This document shows positions 1-10,399 of a stretch of 64,000 bases of DNA, piece after piece. Position 1 is the stretch's first letter. Each line of letters starts with the position of its first letter. Source of the DNA: Tritrichomonas foetus (lineage: Eukaryota; Parabasalia; Tritrichomonadida; Tritrichomonadidae); NCBI GenBank assembly GCA_001839685.1, contig MLAK01000563.1:1-64000 (forward strand). The letters run 5' to 3'. The position numbers were made by a program, and so were the translations under genes. The notes beneath the pieces were generated by a model. That model was not told the origin of the DNA. It made no database searches and was given only the letters and a program-made list of their open reading frames with translations.

Positions 1-39
1 TCATTAGTATATGTCATTAGTATATATCATTAGTGATGG
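1..39. repeat. short 13-bp tandem repeat
   Basis: Three 13-bp units each begin TCATTAGT (1-13, 14-26, 27-39); the third diverges in its second half. A GT/GAT-rich simple stretch follows to about 65. It lies beside the transposase relic and may belong to the same degraded insert. Confidence 0.7.
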
Positions 40-70
40 TGGTAGTGATGATGGTAGTGTGTGTGGAAGG

Positions 71-128
71 ACAAAGGTTTATGGGGTGGTCCCACAAAAA
101 CCTTTGGGGGACCACTTTGTAAACCTTT
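71..128. repeat. nested fold-back (inverted repeat)
   Basis: GTGGTCCC (86-93) is perfectly complementary to GGGACCAC (108-115). Outside it, AAAGGTTTA (73-81) is complementary to TAAACCTTT (120-128). The whole could form a hairpin of about 58 nt. It is more GC-rich than its surroundings and sits about 300 bp before a transposase relic, so it may be part of a mobile element, but no element boundary could be defined. Confidence 0.6.
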
Positions 129-412
129 CATATAGGAGGAAAGTCACATAAACTTTTGAAATCTTCAAATTCTTTTGGTAGTGGTTGCAAAAGAGGAAGA
201 ATACTAAACGGCTTCATATATTCTGAATTCGCATTAATGCAAAACATGCATGAAATGTGTCTTTCTTTTTCTGAGATGAAAGATAAAGGCTGCCGATTTT
301 TTCAGCGACTATTTTGAACTTTTTTTTGAACTAATGAAAGTCTCATGGGCTATAAAAATTAACTCTTTTGGTATGTTAAATCTGTTTCCAAAAAGGTGAA
401 AAAAATGACTAA

Positions 413-877
413 TATTATATTCGTTACATTCATTGTATCGTATTTTGTCAACTTCTTTTCCAAGAGTCTTCAGAATTTCGAATAGTTGATGGAATCCCTC
501 TAGAGTCGACTCGAGTATTTTCTTCTGATGAAGAACTAAATCAATTTTACCATGATTTAGAAGAATGCTTATCCGTCGGAATACCATCTGCTTTCTTGTT
601 TAATATCGACGAGATGGGGTTAAATGAGTATAATGATACACAAAAATCCTGATGTGTTGTCACAAGTGATTTCACAGAAAAGATTATTCCGGTCGCTACC
701 GACAGAAATACATCACATGCAACATTGCTTGCATGTATTAATGCAAATGGTGAATCTTTACGACTACTAATAATAGTTGAATGCGAAACTTTCGAACTTG
801 AGTTATATCATTTAGGTTATACACCAGAAAAATTGTTTCTTGGAAGGACAGATAGTGGGTATATTAACGAAGATTAA
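413..877 (+). pseudogene. decayed DDE transposase (pogo/Tigger-like) fragment
   Basis: One frame is open from 413 and reads through to TAA at 875-877, with one internal TGA at 650-652. The translation contains FNIDEMGLNEY, the first-aspartate motif of DDE_1 (CENP-B/pogo/Tigger) transposases, and later ATDRNTSHATLLACINANGES, with the usual spacing to the T-L-x-x-x-x-A-x-G block. No start codon is seen, and the third catalytic acidic residue lies beyond the end. Just upstream (about 334-400) another frame still reads like the preceding part of such a protein, which implies at least one frameshift. Family assignment rests on motif recognition. It is a non-functional fragment; terminal inverted repeats were not found. 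Confidence 0.7.
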
Positions 878-1741
878 TAGTCCGAGCGACATTATTTCAA
901 ATCGGGTATTTAAATATTTTATAATTATGGTCATCGAAAAGCTTATCCATATTTTCATTTGTTGCATTACCATGTAAGCGACTCTTTTCTCTCCAAAAAT
1001 TAACTTGTGAAATATTGTATATTTTCATCATTTCATCAACACTATTTATTGCTAACTCTATACTCATTTATATGTAGATAAAAAATAAAAATGTTTTTAA
1101 AATTAACTTTAAATTTTAGAAATCCTTAATGGATTTCGGGCTGTAAAATGAATTTTTGCATATAAATTTTGTCATAAACGAATATAAAAAATGTATAAAT
1201 AAAGACGATAACACGAAAAATAAACGCTATAAATATTAAAATATGTAGTTAATCAAAGATGTTAAAATTAATGGTATATTTGAATGATGGAAAAATATAG
1301 GTCAGGGGTAAATATAAAATGGTTATGAGTAGAATAATTTTTTCATTGGTGTTTTTTCGTTTCTGGATATTTTTAGGGGGATTTAATGAACAGTTCATAA
1401 TATATGACTTGCTTTAAATTAAAAATGGAAATAATGTAAACTAATCAATTAATTCATATTAATAGATGGACGAACAAGAACAATTAAATGGACTAACTGT
1501 ATATTAGCATATTAAAATATGGAAAGTTACATATGTTAGAGTTATTAGTTTATAAAACCTATTTCCAAAATATCTACCAATGATTGGCTTTAAAATACAG
1601 TCTTCATATTTGGAAATGCGCTCGGATTTCATGACAATTCAGATATTGAAAATTCCCAAATTTTCTAAGAGTTCAAAAATTGTAAACAAACATGTAAAGT
1701 ATTTTTGTTTAATAATTTTAATTTCAAAATTTCTATTTTAT
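878..1741. other. A+T-rich intergenic region
   Basis: About 860 bp between the transposase relic and the 3' end of the cohesin gene. The region is very A+T-rich. No convincing coding remnant, RNA gene or repeat was seen; a 69-codon open frame at 1580-1789 overlaps the cohesin 3' end antisense and looks spurious. Confidence 0.5.
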
Positions 1742-4342
1742 TCATTCACTTTCACCTTCAGCATCACTATCTACTTCATTTTCTTTTGATTTCTTAACAA
1801 CAACAAAATCAGAGGGTTTTAATTTCTTTCCTTTTGTTATTTTCTCTAAAATCTGTAAAACTTGTCCTGTTGCGCTTGGCTTGACAAATTCTGCATCTTG
1901 GTAAGACAATTTTTCTAACAAAGGAGCATAAATTGCAATTAATTCTTCCTGCTGATCGAAACCAGTATCAAGCCAAGAACTAATTGCATCTCTCGGTATT
2001 ACTTTATTAGCTATTGTTCTCATTGCCATTTTAAGTTTTGTTGCTGTTGTTTCATGGAAATGATTTTTCACAAGTTTTCCTAATTCTGAACCATCAAAAG
2101 GAATTTCATTTTCATCAATTTCTTTTAAGAATGATTTCACCAGTGGTTTCAATTCAGGATCTTGAAGATACCATAAAACATGCACAGCGTACTTCATTGG
2201 TGCAACATGATTGATTAAAGGTCTAACAAAAGGTCGAAATGAAGTTTCCTTATCTTCCAAGTCGTGAAATACTTCAAAGAATGATTGGAAACAATCAGTT
2301 TCAATTTCATTATATTGTGCAACGAATAAAGAAAGAGAAAGAAGGTTTCCAAGTGCACAAAATGCAGCAGTTTTCACAGAAAGAGGATCAGAGTGAAGTT
2401 TTCTAATAAATATTTTTTGTAAAGAATCAAATTCTTCATAATATTTACCTTTCTTTGCTTCATCTTCACCTTTCAAACGACGAACATCCCATTGAAAGAA
2501 TAAAGCAAGTGTTTTAATCGCTAGTGCAGCATAATCATCATCTTCATCATAATCAACTGCTTCTTTAAGGAATTCTCGAATCTTTGTCTTTTTAGAAAAA
2601 TCATGATATGTTGCAATTGCATAGAATTTTTCTAATTTCGCCACATCGCCTTCTGTTAAAGTTGAAAAATCTTTAATTATACTTGTGAGTTCATTACTTG
2701 CTAATTTTGTGAGTTTTCCTTTTCCTTTACACCATGAATGGATACCGTTGATAATATTCATATAAACTGGCTGATGCTTACTTGCCATGAAAATTTTATG
2801 TAGGGATTCAAGTAAAACCTTAAATTGTTTCTCTTGGGCTGCCCCACCAAGAGTAGTAATATCTATAACTCCTAAAACAGAAGTAATATATGACAGTGTT
2901 TGATCATCATTTTTGAAGATTTCAAGTAAACCATGATTTTTGGCTTTAGATAAATGGCTGAGCATTGCAGTAGTTAAACTTTCGATTTTATCTTCAGGGG
3001 CGAATGATGCGGAAATTGACAAAATTTTCGCATAAATTACTGCATTCTCAATATCTTCAGCTGCAAATGAAATAATCAGTTGTGCAATTAAATTCCAATT
3101 TTGTAAACAATCTAATTTTGAAAATGCTTGAATTGAATTGGTTAATTCAGCGTCGGAAAATTCTGAAGCTAAATCTGCAAATTTATTTAATTGGGCTTCA
3201 TTCAAAGCTTGGACATCTTTGGCACCAACTTGTTTCTTGATTATTCCATTGAATATGAAATTACTGAAAAATTTGGCAGCCATTGAACGTACATTGATTG
3301 CATCATCTGAGGTAATTTTGAAAATAGAATCAACATCTTTACAAGTAAAAACTTTTTTCTGTTGCATTTTAGTCATTAATCTAAAAGCTGCAATAACAAG
3401 TCCATTATCAACATCATCACAAATTTTAACTAAAACAGGTGAAATTGATTTAAAGAATGGCTTAAATTCCTCGATGAAATCGTTGTCGCTTGATAACAAA
3501 ATTCCTTCGATTTGTTTTATTGCTTCTTTTCGATTTTTGATTGATTCATCTGTTAAAGCATTGACTAAAACTTTCATTATATTTGGATTGGCAAATTCAT
3601 CTGGTACAAGTTGACTAATCACAAATATGGTTTTATTACAAGCTGCTCTGATTCGTGGATCAACATCTCGAAGTCTTGGCCTCATCACTGTTGTATAAAT
3701 TTGCATTGCGAGAGTTTTTGAATTATCAAATTCTGCTTGAAATGTTTCCATTTGATGTTTTGTAACCGATGATTTCTTTTTTGACTTATTCAATTTTTCC
3801 AATTCAGTTCCAGCTTTTGAAATTGAATCCGCGACAAATTCTAGAATTGCGCACATTGCGATCGTTGCTGTGCTTCTTAAAGTTCGATCATTTGCTTCAC
3901 AAAAATCGAAGGCCCATTCCTTGAAAGTTTCAAAGGCGTCAGTGAAAAGTCCTTTCGATACAATTAAGGAATTACATAAATCTGTCCAGAAAGAAAACGC
4001 TTTTGTGTCTTTCTCTTTGAGATACTGTTCGATTAAAGTGTCAGTTGTAAGTTCTTCTAGTTTTTCATGATATTTTTCACGAACTTCTTTAAATAACGAT
4101 TTTTTGATTTGCTTCTCTGAAATCTCTAATTCGACACCTCCGATAAAAAGAATCATCGATATTAATTCTGTGATTGCTTCTCTTGGCCTTTTTTCATAAA
4201 AATCTGCCCATTGATCAAAGAGCTCTTTTGGTGGCTCTTCATCGAAGTATTTCGTGAGTGGTTCATGCGGATTAACTTTTGTCACGACTTCTGGGAGAAG
4301 TTCTGGGTCTATTGCCTTTGATTTGTTCTTTCGTGGTGGCAT
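1742..4342 (-). CDS. cohesin subunit STAG/Scc3 (SA)
   Basis: An 866-residue protein. It is the HEAT-repeat subunit that binds the kleisin in cohesin and acts in nuclear sister-chromatid cohesion. The N-terminal STAG domain is recognisable at residues about 40-170 (WADFYEKRPREAITELISM, then FWTDLCNSL and RTLRSTATIAM). It is followed by the stromalin conserved region at about 214-300 (RLRDVDPRIRAAC, NALTDESIKNRKEAIKQIEG). The rest is helical repeat, ending in an acidic tail (DSDAEGESE). It is shorter than animal STAG proteins (about 1,200 residues), as is common in compact protists. The start is the only sensible ATG before the conserved block; the stop TGA lies in a TGAATAAA context. It is divergent from the rhamnulokinase gene. 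A condensin subunit was considered, but the STAG motifs fit better. Confidence 0.85.
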   Translation of the reverse strand: MPPRKNKSKAIDPELLPEVVTKVNPHEPLTKYFDEEPPKELFDQWADFYEKRPREAITELISMILFIGGVELEISEKQIKKSLFKEVREKYHEKLEELTTDTLIEQYLKEKDTKAFSFWTDLCNSLIVSKGLFTDAFETFKEWAFDFCEANDRTLRSTATIAMCAILEFVADSISKAGTELEKLNKSKKKSSVTKHQMETFQAEFDNSKTLAMQIYTTVMRPRLRDVDPRIRAACNKTIFVISQLVPDEFANPNIMKVLVNALTDESIKNRKEAIKQIEGILLSSDNDFIEEFKPFFKSISPVLVKICDDVDNGLVIAAFRLMTKMQQKKVFTCKDVDSIFKITSDDAINVRSMAAKFFSNFIFNGIIKKQVGAKDVQALNEAQLNKFADLASEFSDAELTNSIQAFSKLDCLQNWNLIAQLIISFAAEDIENAVIYAKILSISASFAPEDKIESLTTAMLSHLSKAKNHGLLEIFKNDDQTLSYITSVLGVIDITTLGGAAQEKQFKVLLESLHKIFMASKHQPVYMNIINGIHSWCKGKGKLTKLASNELTSIIKDFSTLTEGDVAKLEKFYAIATYHDFSKKTKIREFLKEAVDYDEDDDYAALAIKTLALFFQWDVRRLKGEDEAKKGKYYEEFDSLQKIFIRKLHSDPLSVKTAAFCALGNLLSLSLFVAQYNEIETDCFQSFFEVFHDLEDKETSFRPFVRPLINHVAPMKYAVHVLWYLQDPELKPLVKSFLKEIDENEIPFDGSELGKLVKNHFHETTATKLKMAMRTIANKVIPRDAISSWLDTGFDQQEELIAIYAPLLEKLSYQDAEFVKPSATGQVLQILEKITKGKKLKPSDFVVVKKSKENEVDSDAEGESE

Positions 4343-5114
4343 TTTGATTGTGGTTTAATTGGCGCCAAAATTTTAAAGGAACTTCATTTCTATTTGAAAA
4401 TGTGTGTTTGAAAAAGACGTTAGAAACTTTTTGAATGTATTCATTCAATTATTTTGATGTAGTTTTTGATGTTAAAGATAGCAATTTCGCTCTTTTGTTT
4501 CTGATTGGGATTACTTACCTGATTGATACCTGGTCATGCAGTATATCTACCGATAAGAATATTTTATGTGAATAATTTTTTTTTATATTATGCAGCTGAT
4601 TTTTTGGAGTGAATCTATTATATATATTTGATGTTATTAATTTACAAATATGATGTATTATTTGAATTTCGTCAATTTTGATCAGTTTTGGAACGAATTC
4701 TGATCAGTTTTACTTTTTTCTATTTTTCGTGAACATGTTTGTTTATAAATTACATAATGCTTCTTTTTACATGTGATTAGATTATATCTATGAAGTGAAA
4801 CATAGAGAGAACCAAAACTCGATATTCGCATTGGGTAAAAAAATCAACTATAGTTTTCTAATCAATGAGATTACCTCAGGTAACAAATTTGATACTATAT
4901 TTTTCATCGCTCAAAGCTTCCTCATTTTCTGTCATGTGAATTTCATCACAAATTTATCGCGAAAAATTGATTGAACATATTTTCTTTTAAAAAACACAAT
5001 CAATTCAATTGTATTGTTTCATTATGTGAACTCAATTGAAACCAAAATGGAGGAATCATTCAATTCTGGTCCAAATTGAATTGAAAAAGATTCTCGAATT
5101 CACTTTTTTACACA
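4343..5114. other. divergent promoter region
   Basis: About 770 bp between the divergently transcribed cohesin and rhamnulokinase genes. It is A+T-rich with no coding remnant noticed. The rhamnulokinase-proximal end carries an initiator (5100-5110). Repeated TCAATT-type words occur at 4990-5085. Confidence 0.5.
5100..5110 (+). promoter_or_regulatory. initiator (Inr) of rhamnulokinase
   Basis: TCACTTTTTTA matches the trichomonad Inr core TCAYTWY and lies 4 nt before the ATG at 5115. The very short leader this implies is normal in this lineage. Confidence 0.6.
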
Positions 5115-6578
5115 ATGAGTTCAAGCAACTTCTTCGCCGTTGATCTTGGTGCCACAAGTGGCCGCACAATTCTCGGAACTCTCACAGGAAACAAAGTTGA
5201 GTTCAAAGAAATCACTCGTTTCGCTAATCCAATCATCGAAATTCGCAATCACTTCCACTGGGACATCTACCATCTTTACAACGAAGTAGTGAAAGGCCTT
5301 CAAAAAGTTAAAGCCTCAGGTGTTGAAATCCAGTCGATCGGAATTGACACTTGGGGAGTCGATTTCACACTCATAGGCAAAGATGGAAATGTTTTAAGGT
5401 CGCCATACTCATACAGAGATCCACACTCGACTGGAATGTCAGAAGACTTCTTCAAAACGAAAGTACCACGTGATGAAGTTTACGATAAAACAGGAATTCA
5501 AGTAATGGATATCAATTCGCTCTACCAACTTCACGCTTTAAATAAGAACCATGACTCAGCCTTCGAAAGTGCCGACAAAATACTTTTCACACCAGATGCA
5601 ATTTCATATCTTTTGACTGGCGAAATGGTCACAGAATACACAATTGCTTCCACCTCACAATTACTGAATCCACGTACCAAGAAGTTTGATGACAAGCTTC
5701 TCAACGCAGTTGGTGTCCAAGCAAGCCAATTTGGCCGCTATGTTTTTCCAGGCGAGAAAATTGGAACTTTGAATGAAACTGTTCAAAAATTGACAGGTTT
5801 AGGTCCAATTCCTGTTATTGCAGTTGCTGGACATGATACAGCATCAGCTGTTGCAGCAACTCCAGCAACGAATGAGAAATTTGCATATTTGAGTTCTGGA
5901 ACTTGGTCGCTTATGGGAATTGAAGTAAAGGATCCAATCATTAATGAAGAAAGCTCCACCAAGAATTTCACAAATGAAGGTGGTGTTGACGGAACAACAA
6001 GATTCCTCAAAAATATTTGTGGAATGTGGCTCCTTGAATCGTGCAGGAGAAACTGGAACCATACAGGCTCTTACGCGGAACTTGCTAAAGCTGCAGCAGA
6101 AGCCAAGCCATTCCAAAGTTTAATCAACCCAGATGCACCAATTTTCGCCAATCCACCAAGCATGGTTAATGCTATTAAAGAATACTGCGAGAAGACAAAC
6201 CAAAAAGCACCACAAAACGTAGCTGAAACTGTTCGTTGCATTTATGACTCTTTGGCTTTAAGATATCGTCAAGTTATGAAGGATTTGGAACATTTCGCAC
6301 CATTCCCAATCGAAACCCTCAATGTCATTGGTGGTGGATCAGTGAACGGACTAATGAACCAATTCACAGCAAATGCTGTCGGAAAGCCAGTGGCCGCAGG
6401 ACCACAAGAAGCAACAGCACTCGGAAACATCTGCTTGCAGGCAAAGGCAATGAGGCTCATCGATAACGTCAGAGACACAGTTCGTGGATCAGTTCAAATT
6501 CAACAATTCCAACCAGCCGACAAGGACATGTGGGATGAAGGTTATGAGAAATACTTGAAGGTTTTCAAGATTCTTTAA
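5115..6578 (+). CDS. rhaB: rhamnulokinase (L-rhamnulose kinase), bacterial type
   Basis: A 487-residue FGGY-family sugar kinase of the usual RhaB length (about 480-490). RhaB phosphorylates L-rhamnulose with ATP to L-rhamnulose 1-phosphate. The N-terminal phosphate-binding motif is FAVDLGATSGR (residues 6-16). IGIDTWGVDF follows at about 74-83, a GTWSLMG motif in the middle, CGMWLLESCRRNW at about 303, and the C-terminal nucleotide-binding block GGGSVNGLMNQ with GPQEATALGN near 410-440. Base composition and codon use are visibly less A+T-rich than the flanks. No isomerase or aldolase of the rhamnose pathway is in the window, so the pathway is either encoded elsewhere or the substrate differs. 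A close match to bacterial enzymes and rarity in eukaryotes suggest lateral acquisition (inference). The start is supported by the Inr. Confidence 0.87.
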   Translation: MSSSNFFAVDLGATSGRTILGTLTGNKVEFKEITRFANPIIEIRNHFHWDIYHLYNEVVKGLQKVKASGVEIQSIGIDTWGVDFTLIGKDGNVLRSPYSYRDPHSTGMSEDFFKTKVPRDEVYDKTGIQVMDINSLYQLHALNKNHDSAFESADKILFTPDAISYLLTGEMVTEYTIASTSQLLNPRTKKFDDKLLNAVGVQASQFGRYVFPGEKIGTLNETVQKLTGLGPIPVIAVAGHDTASAVAATPATNEKFAYLSSGTWSLMGIEVKDPIINEESSTKNFTNEGGVDGTTRFLKNICGMWLLESCRRNWNHTGSYAELAKAAAEAKPFQSLINPDAPIFANPPSMVNAIKEYCEKTNQKAPQNVAETVRCIYDSLALRYRQVMKDLEHFAPFPIETLNVIGGGSVNGLMNQFTANAVGKPVAAGPQEATALGNICLQAKAMRLIDNVRDTVRGSVQIQQFQPADKDMWDEGYEKYLKVFKIL

Positions 6579-6717
6579 CTTTAGTACATAAATGGTGAAC
6601 TCGCACTTAAAATAAAAATTCAGTATTAATAAAAAAAGTGTGAACAGTCAATAAATAATCTATTCTTTCTTTTATTATATGACATGATATATTATTGATT
6701 ATATTATTAGTTTTTTT

Positions 6718-8985
6718 TCAATATAAATAAGTTTTGAGGAAATCTACTATAGCGCTTTCATTATTTTCGATTGCTTTATCTATGGCAGTCTTGCCATTTG
6801 AATCTTTTATGGATATATCAATGTTTTGACAGGAACACAGGGTTTGGACAGCTTTTAAACAACCGTTTTCACATGCCCAATGCAATGGTGTTTCATTATT
6901 ATGTGTTAATACATTGACATCCACACCATCATACTGCAAGAAAATCGAAATAATTTCATCAAACCCTCCATATGCTGCCATATGGAGTGGTGTATTGTTG
7001 GTATTATCTTTTGAATTGATCAAAGAAGAAGGATTTTGACATTTATTTAAAATAATTTTTGTTAAATCAATTTGTCCATAATAGGCTGCTAAATGAAGTG
7101 GAGTTTCACCTTCACTATCTTTTCGACTTATATCAATGCTACTATTTTCCAGAAGAAATTCAAAGATTTCGATAAAACCATGTTTTGCAGCAATATGTAG
7201 GGCATTACATTTACTGTTATTTTCACACTGTTGATCAACTACTTCTATGCATAAGAAAAACTTAACAATTTCCAAATTAGCTACCTCAATTGATAATAAA
7301 AAAGGAGTATTACCATCGATGTCTAATGTATTAAAATCGACAAAACCTGGAACTAAGGTTGACATTTTTCGAATAAAATTCAATGAATGATTAACAACAG
7401 CAATATGAAGTGGCGTTTGTTTCGTAATATCAGGTAAGTTGATTTCGGTAAGGTACTCTTGCAATTCTTCATTTGGAATTGCTTTTAATTCCGGATTAAA
7501 TAAATCTAATATGTCATCCCAATCATATAATGCAGCAATGTGGAAAACATTCTGATTAGATTCATTAGTTTCCTGAAGAAATGGTTTATGCACAGTGAAA
7601 ACGAGATATTTTACAAGATCACGATGATTTAATTCTGCTGCTCTTAAGATATTAAGGAAATTATGATTTATTGAAATAACTTTATTATCCAGCATATATT
7701 TTATTATTTCCACTGAACCATACTCCATTGCAGTTGAAACATATTCATCAACATTATATTTGACGAAATGATGCGAAAATAATTCAAACATCAAAGTGAA
7801 CATTAGAATAGCCCCACTTTTAATTGTCTCTTCATAAATCAATTGAGTACAATTGGGTTTGTTTTCAAGAATATCTATGTATCTGTAAAATACATCATAA
7901 TTGAAATTTCCTATACTAATTTTTAAGAAATCCATAATCAGTCCATCTGTTAATTCACTTTCACTATTTTTGTTTTCTAAAAAATAATCAAAGATATCAT
8001 TACGACAAAACCTGATAGCGTTTTTTGCAAACTCGACATTAAAAATATTATTTTTCTCTAAAATATGAATAATATCACAGTTACCACTGACAGATGCTAA
8101 TCCATAAGTGGTGTAATCATGATTTGCTCCATTTAAATATAAGAATCTAAAGATATTAATTGATCCATAAAAAACCGAAGCATTCATTAGTGAAATATTA
8201 CGTTGGTTAGGTAAAGATAATACGTAATTAATTGGTATATTTGTTGATGAAATTATGTTTTGAAATTCATCAATCTCGTCTGTTTTTATACAATCAAGTA
8301 AATATGAATCAAACAACATTTTTTCTTCTTTTGATAAACCTTTTTCTAGATTAATTCCTTGAAATTTATGTAAATTTTCGATTTTTTTAGTTAGAAAAGG
8401 AAACCAATCATCAGAAACTGGAATTTCAGGAAGCTGAGAATTTATTGACAAAATTTCTTTTTGGTATTGGTGAATAAATTCTTTGTAAAAATCATATAGT
8501 TTCTCTTTTTCCTCTTTCTTTTCTTTTCTTTTAATAATATTTACAATTTCATGTGGATTATTGAGTAAACCATATTCTAAAAGTGCTAATCGGATTTCAT
8601 CATCTCGAAAATATCGATTACATAATTCGTTTGAAGAAAAGTTTTCTGATATGTAAGGTGATAATAAAGAAATAAGCTCAAAATACATAACTTTGACATC
8701 TTTTTTCCCTTTATTATTAATAAAGGCTTTTTCAATTGTAATTAAAATTTGGGAAATAGCTAACTTGGTATTGAGTAAATCAGTTTCCTTTATTAATTCA
8801 AAAACATCATTAACACTATGCATTTTAGGAAGATTATAAATTGAGTTTTGAACAGGAATAATTTGGAGAATAATTTTGCTGTTCAAACTCATTTCTTTCT
8901 TTGACTTTAAGCTGTTAACATCAGGATCATACATATTTGTTTTTATATATTCTTCTTCTGGTGTTTCCACGTTTTCACCATTCAT
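6718..8985 (-). CDS. ankyrin-repeat protein (DUF3447-type, trichomonad family)
   Basis: A 755-residue cytoplasmic-type protein. Residues about 30-230 are helical and charged. A DUF3447-like region follows (ISLMNASVFYGSINIFRFLY, then GNCDIIHILE). Clear ankyrin repeats run from about 440 to the end, with classic TPLHLAAYYGQ, TPLHMAAYGGFDE and TPLHWACENGCLKAVQ units. The family is greatly expanded in trichomonads; the repeats bind other proteins, but partners are unknown. The upstream in-frame codon at 8992-8994 is GTG, so the first ATG (8983-8985) is taken as start. The gene converges with rhamnulokinase, leaving about 140 bp between stops. Confidence 0.85.
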   Translation of the reverse strand: MNGENVETPEEEYIKTNMYDPDVNSLKSKKEMSLNSKIILQIIPVQNSIYNLPKMHSVNDVFELIKETDLLNTKLAISQILITIEKAFINNKGKKDVKVMYFELISLLSPYISENFSSNELCNRYFRDDEIRLALLEYGLLNNPHEIVNIIKRKEKKEEKEKLYDFYKEFIHQYQKEILSINSQLPEIPVSDDWFPFLTKKIENLHKFQGINLEKGLSKEEKMLFDSYLLDCIKTDEIDEFQNIISSTNIPINYVLSLPNQRNISLMNASVFYGSINIFRFLYLNGANHDYTTYGLASVSGNCDIIHILEKNNIFNVEFAKNAIRFCRNDIFDYFLENKNSESELTDGLIMDFLKISIGNFNYDVFYRYIDILENKPNCTQLIYEETIKSGAILMFTLMFELFSHHFVKYNVDEYVSTAMEYGSVEIIKYMLDNKVISINHNFLNILRAAELNHRDLVKYLVFTVHKPFLQETNESNQNVFHIAALYDWDDILDLFNPELKAIPNEELQEYLTEINLPDITKQTPLHIAVVNHSLNFIRKMSTLVPGFVDFNTLDIDGNTPFLLSIEVANLEIVKFFLCIEVVDQQCENNSKCNALHIAAKHGFIEIFEFLLENSSIDISRKDSEGETPLHLAAYYGQIDLTKIILNKCQNPSSLINSKDNTNNTPLHMAAYGGFDEIISIFLQYDGVDVNVLTHNNETPLHWACENGCLKAVQTLCSCQNIDISIKDSNGKTAIDKAIENNESAIVDFLKTYLY

Positions 8986-9576
8986 CGAACTCACAAATGT
9001 TATAAATATATATGATATGACATCACTTTTTGAATTACTACAATTATTGAAATAGGAGAACGTTTAGAATATCTCTGCCCAATGAGCAGAGTCTCAACAG
9101 AATCATGTCCAAGCACATTAAAATAAGTTACAATTCTAAAGTTTCTTGGTAATAACCAATAAGAAAATATTATTCTTTTTGTGACTATGTGAATACTTCT
9201 GAATGACTAACTAAATTTAAAAATCATGAATACCAAGTTTGGTCAATTCTAAAGGTGAATTTTAAATTAATGTGGAAAAGTGGGCAGATCTTTTTTTGAA
9301 AAAAAGATAACAAGCATTTTCAACCATTATATTAATAACAATTTCAACCATTTTTATTTAAATGAATTATTTTTCAAAATTTCATCATTTTCAAATTAAA
9401 ATTATTTTTGATACAAACAGAAAGCTAAACTTTTCACAGACACAGACAACAAATTTCAATTGAGCAGAAATTCCAGTGACGCAGCGCCAAGTTCGGAATT
9501 CATAAAAAAAATAAAATAAAATAAAAAATACAAATTAATAAACATAAAAGAGATTTACCAAAGAAAATAACTTTGT
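8986..9576. other. intergenic region upstream of ankyrin gene
   Basis: About 590 bp, A+T-rich. It holds a small perfect hairpin (CTCTGC 9073-9078 with GCAGAG 9086-9091) and one AAGGTGAA element at 9252-9259 (see findings). No coding remnant noticed. Confidence 0.5.
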
Positions 9577-9897
9577 TTACTCTTTTGATGTTGGGCCGTA
9601 TTGGCGGAATTCGTATGAGTCAGTTGATGTGGCGACAACCCTGAAGCGTTGGTGAAGGCCTTGCTTTTGGAGGAACTTACGAGCGTAGTAACGAACAGCA
9701 CGCTTGGAGTATTTGACAGAGGCTGTGACTGTGACTCTGTTGGCTCCTGCATCGGCTTCGATGGTGACTTTGCCGTTGAGGTTGTTGCGGAGCTTGTTAA
9801 CCTTCATTTTCTTGTTGAGGTATTCGACGAAGTCAGCAAGGGTGAGGAGATTGTCGGAAACTGGAGCAGCGCAATCGACGTGGAATGTAGCAGACAT
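9577..9897 (-). CDS. RPL22: 60S ribosomal protein eL22
   Basis: A 106-residue protein of the large cytosolic ribosomal subunit. It is recognised from end to end: FHVDCAAPVSD near the N terminus, LADFVEYLNKKMKVN in the middle, and SKRAVRYYARKFLQKQ with YEFRQYGP at the C terminus. It lacks the basic N-terminal and acidic C-terminal extensions of animal RPL22 (about 128 residues). Codon use is GC-richer than its neighbours, as expected for a highly expressed gene. The stop lies in a TAAAC context that can serve as the trichomonad polyadenylation signal. Upstream of the ATG (on the minus strand) is GCACTTTTCC, an initiator-like word with the first base changed. Confidence 0.95.
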   Translation of the reverse strand: MSATFHVDCAAPVSDNLLTLADFVEYLNKKMKVNKLRNNLNGKVTIEADAGANRVTVTASVKYSKRAVRYYARKFLQKQGLHQRFRVVATSTDSYEFRQYGPTSKE

Positions 9898-10399
9898 TCA
9901 GAAAAAGGAGGAAAAGTGCCTCAGCCAACTCATAACACAATTTTTTTCACAGTATAATCAGTCGCCTTACTGACCATATAATTTCTGAATATCTCAGAAT
10001 AAATATGTAATTCATGTTGTATCCATTTCCAAAGAAGCATCAAATATATTTTTTTTTCACAACTGTAGAACCATCTAGTAGTTTAAATTATTCACTAGTT
10101 TTATGACACCTGATTTATTTTATGATCTATGGAAATATTGATATCAATAATATGTACAAAGGATATGCTTTGCCATGCTCAATGTTCATGTTTCCATCTA
10201 CTGAAATATTTGTAAATGTGATTTCATTCAAGTACATCATTCAATTTTTTGATTCAACTGTGATTGAATGAATCTTGGCAAAACAATGAATTGAAATCAA
10301 TGAAAACAAAGATATATGCAATTACATTCAAAATTGAAAAAATAAGCATAGAAAGATTCGTCTAATATAGAATTTATTAACAATCTAATCTAATATAAT
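9898..10399. other. intergenic region between eL22 and Myb genes
   Basis: About 500 bp, A+T-rich. It contains the eL22 upstream region and the Myb 3' flank. No gene, relic or RNA was recognised. Confidence 0.45.

Noticed and set aside
309..587. 92-codon minus-strand frame at the window start
   Set aside because: It is antisense to the transposase relic, whose plus-strand reading carries the recognisable DDE motif.
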